Origin: an uncultured Lachnospiraceae bacterium
GTDB taxonomy: Bacteria > Bacillota_A > Clostridia > Lachnospirales > Lachnospiraceae
Assembly (NCBI GenBank): GCA_902780985.1
Contig: CACZHN010000018.1
Span: 1-19,422 of the forward strand
Reading direction: 5' to 3'
DNA: 19,422 bases
Under the pieces are notes generated by a model. That model saw only the letters and a list, made by a program, of their open reading frames with translations, did no database searches and was not told where the DNA came from. Positions 1 through 6,481 of the stretch are shown one piece after another (position 1 is the stretch's first letter; each line of letters starts with the position of its first letter). Made by a program: the position numbers and the translations under genes.

Positions 1-89
1 TTCCTAGCGTTCAGAATGTTTTCTGCTGTCTGCTGTGGTGTTTGGTTGGAATTGTCCAACCAAAAGCCGATCCGTGGTGTTGTCTGCAT
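1..89 (-). CDS. partial ORF running off the window edge, unknown
   Basis: This minus-strand frame is open from 170 to the edge, with its first ATG at 89 and no clear ribosome binding site. The visible part (MQTTPRIGFWLDNSNQTPQQ, then TAENILNAR) does not look like the start of a tape-measure protein. The WLDNSNQTPxxTAENIL stretch faintly recalls the C-terminal ends of some nucleotide-kinase-like P-loop proteins, but this is a weak impression. It could equally be a gene fragment left by a deletion or chance coding. Confidence 0.2.
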   Translation of the reverse strand, partial: MQTTPRIGFWLDNSNQTPQQTAENILNAR

Positions 90-206
90 TTTACTAAATT
101 CAAATTTGTCTAATTCTAAAAATCTCGATTTGCTTATTTCATTATCCTGAAATATAATCTTTCCATCATATTACCATATCAATCGTTATGCATAAAGGAG
201 AGGAAG
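1..206. other. AT-rich segment after tail chaperone; tape-measure start absent
   Basis: In HK97-like phages a long tape-measure gene normally starts within a few bases of the gpGT stop. No such start is seen here. The stop at 207 is followed on the minus strand by AT-rich sequence with stops in all frames around 170-200. Only one minus frame stays open from 170 to the window edge. A perfect 10-bp inverted repeat (41-50 with 55-64, loop ATTG) lies inside it and has no following T-run, so it is not a typical terminator. The change in base composition suggests a recombination or deletion junction near 205. Confidence 0.5.
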
Positions 207-392
207 CTAAAAAGCATCAAAATCCTCCTGCGTTGCTACAGTTGCATAATCGCAATCATCATTCATGTTCTCCACAAAGATGTCATTCACCATCCCTACT
301 GTCAGTAGGTCAAGATCTCGAAGCGACAGACCAATCTGTAAGCAACGCAAGAGAAACAGAGGAGTCGTCATTTCCCTTTCAGACTTTCGAAG
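207..392 (-). CDS. tail assembly chaperone gpGT C-terminal part, made by -1 frameshift
   Basis: This is the -1 frame extension of the gpG gene. From the slippery site at 392-398 the -1 frame reads through seven codons (LRKSERE) and then 54 more residues starting MTTPLFLLRCLQIGLSLRDL, ending QEDFDAF before TAG at 207. No stop interrupts it. The fused gpGT would be about 179 aa. The pattern LDLLTVGMVND near the middle and an ATQEDFD ending are what I associate with gpT segments of Firmicutes siphophages. In the family, gpG and gpGT coat the tape measure during tail assembly at a fixed ratio set by frameshifting. The ATG at 371 overlaps the gpG stop as ATGA, so reinitiation is an alternative, but the upstream heptamer favours frameshifting. 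Confidence 0.85.
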   Translation of the reverse strand, partial: LRKSEREMTTPLFLLRCLQIGLSLRDLDLLTVGMVNDIFVENMNDDCDYATVATQEDFDAF

Positions 393-745
393 TTTTTTTT
401 ACTCTCCGCGTCCGTTTTGATGTTAAGCCCCCACAACTCGATAAGCTGAGGAAGCACCTGATAGATAGAGAATGTATTGAACTGATCAAGCCAGTCCTCT
501 ACTGTATCCGGTATATTCGCATCTGCGTGTTTTGCCATGATATAGGCAATGTTCTCAAACATCTCCAATGAGAAGGTGTCGAGATTAGAAGCCTCCGGAT
601 TAGAGTCATCAATACTCGTCTCCAAAAGAGCTATGTCCTTATAGATATCACGCTGAAACTTCAGCCTATAGATACGGGGGATGGCGGCACTCGCTTTGAA
701 TGCCACCTCCGTACCATCAATCTCAATCTTTCTTACAATTCCCAT
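368..745 (-). CDS. tail assembly chaperone gpG
   Basis: A 125-aa acidic, helical protein in the position of lambda gpG, directly after the major tail protein and before the frameshift extension. The start ATG at 745 follows GGGGAGGG with good spacing, and the previous gene ends at 749. The zero-frame product ends ...ESLKGK. gpG-type proteins bind tail subunits and the tape measure during assembly and are not found in the virion. The assignment rests on gene order, length and the -1 slippery heptamer near the 3' end; sequence identity is low in this family. Confidence 0.85.
   Translation of the reverse strand: MGIVRKIEIDGTEVAFKASAAIPRIYRLKFQRDIYKDIALLETSIDDSNPEASNLDTFSLEMFENIAYIMAKHADANIPDTVEDWLDQFNTFSIYQVLPQLIELWGLNIKTDAESKKNFESLKGK
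392..398 (-). other. -1 programmed frameshift site A_AAA_AAC
   Basis: Eight A residues on the minus strand (393-400) are read in the gpG frame as AGT AAA AAA AAC TTC. This places a canonical X_XXY_YYZ heptamer, A_AAA_AAC, exactly in frame eight codons before the gpG stop at 368. Slipping one base back joins the overlapping downstream frame. Conserved -1 frameshifting between the two chaperone reading frames is well established in long-tailed dsDNA phages. Confidence 0.85.
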
Positions 746-748
746 GGT

Positions 749-1360
749 TTAGCCCTCCCCGGTAGTGTCATCTTCAGGCTCTTCATAACCGCCGACTGCA
801 TCAGGCTCATATACATGCTTATACCAGTTGTTATAAGCTGCTGCCTTTGTACTGTCGCCGGTCTTAGCCTTAACAAGACCACTTGCGAGGGGACGTGCCT
901 TAACCGAAAGAGTCTCGGTCTTAACTTCCTTACTCTCGGTATTCGTAGAAGAAGAAATACCGGGACGAGAAGCCGAACAGTTATACATGACGTGACGGAT
1001 CTTCTTCACATCACCATCAAACTCAAAGAGGAGTGCGAAGTGACCTGTCTGGCTGTTTGCATTCTCAACAAGTACATTGTTGGAATCGGTGGTCTCCATA
1101 AGGACATCCGTTCTGAATGACTCAGGGATCATAGCAAGTTCCAGATCACCATCGTATCCCTGGTTATTATTGATAACGTAATACTCGATACCGTCAGCAT
1201 AGAAACTCTCAGGTTCACCCGTAGGATCAAGAGAAAGGCTAACTGCACCGGGAAGAGGAACGGGAGTGCCGAATGACACTTCTCCATTGTCGTTCTGTGT
1301 CAGTATTGCATAATGTGCATTACTGATATTGAACTTTACCTTGTTCTTCTGTGTTGCCAT
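749..1360 (-). CDS. major tail protein (phi13-type family)
   Basis: A 203-aa protein that should form the tail tube by stacking hexameric rings. The N-terminal half carries the typical beta-rich pattern with PVPLPGAVSLSLDPTGEP near residues 33-50, a YADGIEYY segment and a GYDGDLEL segment, as in phi13/TP901-like siphophage tube proteins. The C-terminal tail is acidic and glycine-rich (YEEPEDDTTGEG). The start at 1360 follows GGAGGTATAAAA, two bases after the tail terminator stop, so the two are translationally coupled. Its neighbours (tail terminator and gpG) agree with the role. Confidence 0.9.
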   Translation of the reverse strand: MATQKNKVKFNISNAHYAILTQNDNGEVSFGTPVPLPGAVSLSLDPTGEPESFYADGIEYYVINNNQGYDGDLELAMIPESFRTDVLMETTDSNNVLVENANSQTGHFALLFEFDGDVKKIRHVMYNCSASRPGISSSTNTESKEVKTETLSVKARPLASGLVKAKTGDSTKAAAYNNWYKHVYEPDAVGGYEEPEDDTTGEG

Positions 1361-1362
1361 TT

Positions 1363-1680
1363 TTATACCTCCATTTGATATAGGACTTCGTACAGTTTCT
1401 CTGACGGAATCCAGGTTTCTGTTTTTTCGTAATACAATCCATTTCTGTTGATAATGGACTCGACTCTGTCTTCAAGATCATCGTCTTTCTTATCCGTATA
1501 AAGCTCTATATGAAGCTTCTTTCGCTTGTAATAAACAATCCCATCAGCTGCAAAGTTATCACTTCCCGGATAAAGATAAACTAAAAAAGGTGGGTCAACA
1601 GACTCACCTTCCGCAAAATGGTCATAAGCAAATGGGATGCCCATTGACCTGATCATTGCTACTACTTGCTCACTTGTCAT
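1363..1680 (-). CDS. tail terminator / tail completion protein
   Basis: A 105-aa protein between the gp10-like and major tail proteins, the usual slot of the ring that ends the tail tube and joins it to the head. I chose the start at 1680 because GGGAGGATGAC sits just upstream and it begins after the gp10 stop. A longer in-frame reading to 1776 would run deep into the gp10 gene with no ribosome binding site. The sequence MTSEQVVAMIRSMGIPFAYD and the later FLVYLYPGSDNF and VYYKRKKLHIELYTDKKD resemble minor-capsid/tail-completion families of Firmicutes siphophages. Function is inferred from position and pattern. Confidence 0.8.
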   Translation of the reverse strand: MTSEQVVAMIRSMGIPFAYDHFAEGESVDPPFLVYLYPGSDNFAADGIVYYKRKKLHIELYTDKKDDDLEDRVESIINRNGLYYEKTETWIPSEKLYEVLYQMEV

Positions 1681-1681
1681 G

Positions 1682-2044
1682 TCATCCTCCCATCTTCTTA
1701 AGTTCGCTGATAGCCAGCTTCTCACCATTCGCAATATGAGGCTGGGCCTTTGTCCGACCTCCGCCTCTCTTCGCATGTCCGTATTCCAAAAGATGCGTTA
1801 ACCGGTAATGCTTTTCGGAATGCACTGTATATTCCGCCGCAAGAGCGGTATTCTTCGTCTGTGTGGCCGTCCAGGATTTCTTATACGCGCCCGTATCTAC
1901 TGGGGCTCTGCTTTGTATTTCCTTGGTTACGTCATCTGCCACTTCTTTTACGATCTTTTTCACTTCATCCGCAGTATGCTCGACATACTCTTCGAACTCC
2001 TTTTGGATGGCATTCCCCATTTCGTCTACCGATACTGTCTTCAT
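1682..2044 (-). CDS. HK97 gp10-like head-tail connection protein
   Basis: A 120-aa neck protein with the hallmark of the gp10 family: a basic, helical N-terminus, then APVDTGAYKKSW (about residues 47-58), a HLLEYGHAKRGGGRT stretch (about 84-98) and a PHI motif (about 102-104). The start ATG overlaps the previous gene's stop by one base (TAATG) and is preceded by GGAGAGGAGG. In HK97-like phages this protein helps connect the head-completion ring to the tail. Confidence 0.9.
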   Translation of the reverse strand: MKTVSVDEMGNAIQKEFEEYVEHTADEVKKIVKEVADDVTKEIQSRAPVDTGAYKKSWTATQTKNTALAAEYTVHSEKHYRLTHLLEYGHAKRGGGRTKAQPHIANGEKLAISELKKMGG

Positions 2045-2382
2045 TACTGCCTCCTCTCCAGTTCCGCATAGAACTTTAAGCTATTATGCTTAAAAGCCAT
2101 ATCATCAATCGAAATGATGTTATATATGCGGTCAAGTAACTTGATCCTGTGAGTATTGGGCATCACATCTTTCAGTTCCGAACAATATCTTGTTGTAAAG
2201 GATATCCTTTCGGTATTCACAGTCTGACCGGCTGCCTCCTTTTCTGCTTCTGCCACCTTTGTACTTGCTGTGGCACTACAGGTAAAGACGTCCGTCCATT
2301 CATTCGTATGATTGCCGATTGCATCTACTATGAGCATATTCTTTTGGAAAGTAATGCGGACATTAAGCCTTGCAATGTTCAT
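2044..2382 (-). CDS. head closure protein (SPP1 gp16 / phage head-tail adaptor family)
   Basis: A 112-aa protein of the head-tail adaptor/stopper family. Visible family features are an N-terminal LNVRITFQK strand, a WTDVFTCSATAS segment near residues 29-40, VNTERISFTTRYC in the middle and an IKLLDRIYNI-IDD segment before the C-terminus. In SPP1 the homologue closes the portal channel after packaging. The start overlaps the preceding stop (TGATG) and lies downstream of GAGGTG. It sits between the gp6-like and gp10-like genes, as expected. Confidence 0.88.
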   Translation of the reverse strand: MNIARLNVRITFQKNMLIVDAIGNHTNEWTDVFTCSATASTKVAEAEKEAAGQTVNTERISFTTRYCSELKDVMPNTHRIKLLDRIYNIISIDDMAFKHNSLKFYAELERRQ

Positions 2383-2648
2383 CAGAACACCTCTTTTCTC
2401 TCCGCTCCGAGCATTGCCCTGAGCGTTTCCATCATCTCCTTATGATCCGCCTCTTCCCTGTGCTCATACAGATATGCCAGCGCATAGAAAACGGCAATAT
2501 CTACCTCCGGGGAATCAGGAAGCTCATCCGCCCGTAAGACATCCTTGCAGATTTTCTGTGCGGAGGCTATCATGCCCTCTATCAGAGCATCTTCATCTGA
2601 CGAGTCCACACGAAGATAAAGTTTTGCCGTTTCTAATGTCACTGTCAT
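2382..2648 (-). CDS. gp6-like head-tail connector
   Basis: An 88-aa all-helical protein of the phage gp6-like connector family: ETAKLYLRVDSSDEDALIEG at residues 6-25, AQKICKDVL, then a long helix around IAVFYALAYLYEHRE. It should form the ring attached directly below the portal, extending the DNA channel. The start follows GGAGGATAGACA. It is the first gene after the major capsid protein, its canonical position. Confidence 0.9.
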   Translation of the reverse strand: MTVTLETAKLYLRVDSSDEDALIEGMIASAQKICKDVLRADELPDSPEVDIAVFYALAYLYEHREEADHKEMMETLRAMLGAERKEVF

Positions 2649-2662
2649 TGTCTATCCTCCGA

Positions 2663-3862
2663 TCATGAACCGCTTCCGGATGTAGTAGTCTTCTTGAGTT
2701 TGAGTACCTGAACGGCCTCAGGAAGAACCAAAAGTCCATCCGTTCGCTCTTTTGCAAGGTATCCAATCATACCATTACCGGCAAACAACTCACGAAGCAC
2801 TGCGAAAGAACGAGGGCCTCTGTCTCCGATGTTATAGTAAGAATAATCACCGAATGCGATCTTATCATCAGGCGCATATGCTGAAGTGAGAACTTTGAAT
2901 CCTGCGATTCTGTCAGGCTCACCCTCTGTATAGCTGGGAACCCAAAGATAATTTCCCTGACCATCCTTAAGCTTTCTGATTTCTGCAAGAGTCTTGTCAT
3001 TCATGATGAATGCCGCACCCTTACGATAAGGACGCTTAAGAGCAGAAACAAGGTCAAGGATATCGTCGGACTTGAGTGCTGCAGTATTGGTTGCTGCAAT
3101 CTGACCTCCTTTGGTTGCATGGAAGATACCGGTAGGCTTGCCATTGCCGTCACCATTAAGGAATGCATCCTCTTCAGCGTTTGCAAGAGCATCACTGAAC
3201 TGACGAATGATGTAATTCTCAAGGTTGAAGGCATTGTCATACAGAAGTTCTTCCGTAATCTTGATGGCAACATGAAGCTTGTGCGCATCAAGAATCTTCT
3301 GCTCAAACGATGCCTCACCGAATGATAATGCTCCGCCCTCTTCGATCCATGTAGCTGCAGGATTGGTTGCCGCGATATTGATCTTGTGCTCTCCGGAAGT
3401 AGTGATCTTAGTACCAAGCTTACGCATGATATTCTCTTCCTGAAGGATCTCCACGATTCTCTTGTCATACTCTTCAGGAACAAGATAACCGCCCTCAGCG
3501 TCAACACCTTCCTGAAGGACGTCACTGATGGTTCTGAACTCACTTCTTAATGCGGTGAGCATGGCCTTCTTGTACTCATCCCTCGCTCTGAAAGGCTTGT
3601 CAGCATCGTCTTCCATAGAAGTCTTAGGTCTGCTTGTGATAGGCTGGCTTGTTGCCTTAGCAAGCTCATCATCAATAGCCTGCTGACGAGTAAGTCTTTC
3701 AATCTCTTTTGTGAGATTGTTTACATCTGCCTCCATCTTTTCATAGGTGGCTGCATCTTCTGCGGATACGAAACCATCCGCGTTGCGCTTAGCATCGAGA
3801 AATGCCTTTGCAGTTTCCCATGCCTTCGCTCTCTTCTCTGTTAACTCTAAAATCTGGCTCAT
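2663..3862 (-). CDS. major capsid protein, HK97 family
   Basis: A 399-aa HK97-fold capsid protein. Residues 1-60 are a charged helical, probably coiled-coil stretch (MSQILELTEKRAKAWETAKA and on). This matches the N-terminal delta/scaffold domain, which the neighbouring protease normally removes after assembly. Family segments follow: EGGYLVPEEY near 122-131, AATNPAATWIEEGGALSFGE near 164-183, LLYDNAFNLENYI, LNGDGNGKPTGIF, and near the end GFKVLTSAYAPDDKIAFGDYS. The start is preceded by CAGGAGGGAAAG. It ends in a Ser/Thr/Gly-rich tail. The order portal-protease-capsid is canonical. Confidence 0.95.
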   Translation of the reverse strand: MSQILELTEKRAKAWETAKAFLDAKRNADGFVSAEDAATYEKMEADVNNLTKEIERLTRQQAIDDELAKATSQPITSRPKTSMEDDADKPFRARDEYKKAMLTALRSEFRTISDVLQEGVDAEGGYLVPEEYDKRIVEILQEENIMRKLGTKITTSGEHKINIAATNPAATWIEEGGALSFGEASFEQKILDAHKLHVAIKITEELLYDNAFNLENYIIRQFSDALANAEEDAFLNGDGNGKPTGIFHATKGGQIAATNTAALKSDDILDLVSALKRPYRKGAAFIMNDKTLAEIRKLKDGQGNYLWVPSYTEGEPDRIAGFKVLTSAYAPDDKIAFGDYSYYNIGDRGPRSFAVLRELFAGNGMIGYLAKERTDGLLVLPEAVQVLKLKKTTTSGSGS

Positions 3863-3878
3863 TTTTCTTTCCCTCCTG

Positions 3879-4637
3879 TTAGTGAATTAAGAGATTTAAT
3901 CTCTTGTCCAGACTCGCGATGGGGGTTCTGTCTGCATTCCCCGCATCAGTTACTTTGGTTAAAAAGCTATCTTCTACAGCCTTACGGCTGAAAAGAACAT
4001 CCTTGGGATAAAACGGAAGGGTTACTGCCATCGGCTTTACTTCCTTCTCATCCTCTACCGGTTCATCCGGCTCCTTGGTCTTTTCCTCAAAAAGGATCTC
4101 ATCGACCAGGCCAAGTTCTTTCGCCTTACGTGCGTTCATCCAGGTCTCCGCTGACATAAGTTCCGAAATATGCTTATGCGAAAGTCCTGACTTATACATG
4201 TAGGCATTGATGATTGATTCCTTCACTTCCGAAAGGATCTCGATTGCCTTTTCAAGATCTCTTGAGTTACCGCCGGCAATCATCATCGGATCGTGAATCA
4301 TGATCATTCCGACAGGTGAAATGGAAACAACATCACCGGCCATAGCAACCACTGATGCAGCCGAAGCCGCAAGCGAATCGATGACCACTTTGACCTTTCC
4401 TTTGTATTCGCGGAGCATGTTGTAAATCTGTGCGGCCGCAAATACGTCTCCGCCCGGTGAATTGATCCATACCGTGATATCTCCTGTTCCAGACTCAAGT
4501 TCCTCACGGAAAAGAGCAGGAGTCACTTCATCTCCCCACCAAGTGGATTCACTGATTTCACCCGATAAAAAAAGCGACCTTGGTGCATCAACACCTGAGT
4601 CGCTCTCGTCTCGGATCCAGTTCCAAAACTTATCCAT
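3879..4637 (-). CDS. head maturation protease, ClpP/S14 family
   Basis: A 252-aa ClpP-like serine protease expected to cleave the capsid scaffold domain in the prohead. Visible landmarks are INSPGGDVFAAAQIYNML (about 58-75), the nucleophile region SLAASAASVVAMAG with probable catalytic Ser92, MIMIHDP with probable catalytic His115, and the ETWMNARKAKELGLVDEI block (about 164-181) that ends the ClpP fold. The last 70 residues are an extra acidic then hydrophobic tail, common in phage versions. Start at 4637 follows GAGAGGAAAG, just past the portal stop at 4640. Confidence 0.95.
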   Translation of the reverse strand: MDKFWNWIRDESDSGVDAPRSLFLSGEISESTWWGDEVTPALFREELESGTGDITVWINSPGGDVFAAAQIYNMLREYKGKVKVVIDSLAASAASVVAMAGDVVSISPVGMIMIHDPMMIAGGNSRDLEKAIEILSEVKESIINAYMYKSGLSHKHISELMSAETWMNARKAKELGLVDEILFEEKTKEPDEPVEDEKEVKPMAVTLPFYPKDVLFSRKAVEDSFLTKVTDAGNADRTPIASLDKRLNLLIH

Positions 4638-4639
4638 AT

Positions 4640-5917
4640 TTACTTTCCTCTCTTTCTGTTGGTTGTCTTCTCCTCCTGTGCCGGTTGCTTATCCGCATAT
4701 ATACCGGCATCTGCCAACTTACACATTGCTCCGTTGATGAGATAAAGGTTACCGCCGTCCTCTTCAGATACCGGATTCATATTCTCCATCTCACGGATAT
4801 CGTTAGTAGAAAGCCATCCTCCGTTTCTGCCGATACTATAACCTTCCATCCTGGATTTATAGTCACCACGCATGAGGCCATCTACATTCATCTTGATTGT
4901 GTACTTGCCCTTTTCACTCGGAAGAAGCAATGCCTTTTCCATCTCCTGTTCAATCCTTATTACCCAGGGCTGAACCGAATACTTCACGAACTCAATGCTC
5001 TGATGCTCTATGTTCGAATAAGTAGCATGATCGAGCGAATTTATAAGGTGCAAAGGAACCCTGAAGATTCTCGCTATCTCTTCAAGCTGAAAATGCCTTG
5101 TTTCAGATAACTGCAGAGCATCCGGATTAAGACTTATCGGTGAGAAGTGCATTCCTTCTTCCAAAACCGCGATCTTATGTCCGTTATTGCTGCCCTGATA
5201 TATGTTGTTCCAAGACTCTCTCACCTTGTCAGGATTCTTCAGCACTCCCGGATGTTCAAGCACACCACCGGGATATGCGCCATTCTTGAAAAATGATGCC
5301 CCAAACTCTTCAGCTGATAACGCAATCGCAATACTGTTCTTACTGGTTGCTATAGGAGATGCACCAACAAGACCATCCATACTCATAGCCGTAACATGCA
5401 TGACCTCTTCATACTGAAGAACTATCTGCCCATCATCTTTTTGGTTCGGATTCTCATCACTTGTCTTGGTGTATATGTACTGAAGTTTGCCGTTATCATC
5501 TCTTTTTTCCTCAATGCAGTTGGGCATCAACGGATAAAGGGCAACTACTCTTCCAGCACCATCACGGATTATCTGTGTGTAACTATTCCCATATAAAAGG
5601 AGATGAGTCATCATTACCTCTCTGAAGGTAAAAGACGTCATCTCCGGGTTGGGTTCAGAATGAAGCAGTCTGTATAATGGATGATCATATTCCTTGACCT
5701 TTCCGCCATCCTCTCCATATGAGTAAATGCTAAGTGGAAGACTTGCCACCGCTTCCGATAAGACTCTCACACACGCATATACCGCTGAGGTCTGCATCGC
5801 GGTCCGCTCATTTACGATCTTACCGGTTGAGGTTCGACCAAAAATAAACGGTACTCCCTGACCGACCTGATCCGTAGGCTTATCCCTTGTAAATCCGAAT
5901 AGTTCTCTGAACTTCAT
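4640..5917 (-). CDS. portal protein, HK97 family
   Basis: A 425-aa portal protein that should form the dodecameric DNA channel at one capsid vertex. Family patterns are VYACVRVLSEAVASLPL near residues 45-61, HPLYRLLHSEPNPEMTSF with FREVMMTHLLLYGNSY, then EEFGASFFKNGAYPGGVLE, and EEIARIFRVPLHLI followed by IEHQSIEFVKYSVQPWV. I chose the start at 5917 over an upstream alternative at 5932 because GGGAGG lies 7 bases before this ATG. It is separated from the large terminase by about 560 bp that hold a gene on the other strand. Confidence 0.95.
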   Translation of the reverse strand: MKFRELFGFTRDKPTDQVGQGVPFIFGRTSTGKIVNERTAMQTSAVYACVRVLSEAVASLPLSIYSYGEDGGKVKEYDHPLYRLLHSEPNPEMTSFTFREVMMTHLLLYGNSYTQIIRDGAGRVVALYPLMPNCIEEKRDDNGKLQYIYTKTSDENPNQKDDGQIVLQYEEVMHVTAMSMDGLVGASPIATSKNSIAIALSAEEFGASFFKNGAYPGGVLEHPGVLKNPDKVRESWNNIYQGSNNGHKIAVLEEGMHFSPISLNPDALQLSETRHFQLEEIARIFRVPLHLINSLDHATYSNIEHQSIEFVKYSVQPWVIRIEQEMEKALLLPSEKGKYTIKMNVDGLMRGDYKSRMEGYSIGRNGGWLSTNDIREMENMNPVSEEDGGNLYLINGAMCKLADAGIYADKQPAQEEKTTNRKRGK

Positions 5918-5940
5918 ACGACTTCCTCCCAAAAAGAGTA

Positions 5941-5969
5941 TTGATAAAAATCAAATCTTCTGTTATTAT
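5941..5969 (+). promoter_or_regulatory. sigma70-type promoter for the plus-strand gene
   Basis: TTGATA (5941-5946), a 17-bp spacer and TATTAT (5964-5969) form a near-consensus promoter pointing at the plus-strand gene starting at 6076. Transcription would begin near 5976, giving a leader of about 100 bases. It lies in the gap between the portal start and this gene, so it fires against the late operon. Confidence 0.65.
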
Positions 5970-5991
5970 TTGAACACTTACAAATTTCGAA

Positions 5992-6028
5992 CGGTGATTA
6001 TTCACCGATCATTGTCGGAATCCCGACA
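5992..6028 (+). promoter_or_regulatory. two tandem hairpins in the leader of the plus-strand gene
   Basis: Two perfect 6-bp inverted repeats with 4-base loops lie five bases apart: CGGTGA/TCACCG (5992-5997, 6002-6007) and TGTCGG/CCGACA (6013-6018, 6023-6028). They sit between the promoter at 5941 and the ribosome binding site at 6062-6068. The second is followed by ACATTTTCC, only weakly terminator-like. They could be an attenuator, RNA-stability elements or protein-binding sites. Confidence 0.45.
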
Positions 6029-6075
6029 CATTTTCCACTCACTTTTTTATGTACTAAACACGAAAGGAGTAGTAT

Positions 6076-6393
6076 ATGTTTACGCAACAACAACTGAATA
6101 GCATTGACCGCAGATACTTTATAGTATTTGAGGCATCACCTTACTTTGTAACGGTGAAAAGCAAAAACACCCGCCATTTCTGGAGGATTCATTATGGACC
6201 GAAATCCTGTACCATCTTTCATTCTCACCAAGGTGATGGGAACTATCACGAACACGGCCGAGGTAAAAACCTTGAGTCCTGTCTCAAAAAGATCCAGAAC
6301 CACGATGATTATCAATTAAAGCACCGAAGACCTGAAGATAACGATTTTGATTACTTCGTTCCGCTTCCCGATTCTGAGTACTTTGTCTGTTAG
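6076..6393 (+). CDS. unknown protein, counter-oriented gene in the late operon
   Basis: A 105-aa protein I do not recognise. It is the only convincing gene on the plus strand, inserted between large terminase and portal. The ATG at 6076 follows AAAGGAG with 7-base spacing, and a near-consensus promoter lies upstream, so it is an autonomous unit. The protein has an aromatic N-terminal half (FIVFEASPYFVTVKSKNTRH, then FWRIHY) and a basic, histidine-rich middle (FHSHQGDGNYHEHGRGKN). No signal peptide or membrane segment is visible. A self-transcribed gene inside a late operon fits a moron expressed from the prophage, for example one with immunity or host-fitness effects. Function unknown. Confidence 0.75.
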   Translation: MFTQQQLNSIDRRYFIVFEASPYFVTVKSKNTRHFWRIHYGPKSCTIFHSHQGDGNYHEHGRGKNLESCLKKIQNHDDYQLKHRRPEDNDFDYFVPLPDSEYFVC

Positions 6394-6481
6394 AACTTTT
6401 CTATATTGTTTAGCACTCCTATTAAAAGAAGTGTTCCCAAAAGCATCGTGATAATCACATGTTTTTCCCCATTTCAGCACC

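Noticed and set aside
6394..6481. Terminator for the plus-strand gene
   Set aside because: AGCACT/AGTGTT gives only a 6-bp stem with a G-U pair and no T-run follows.
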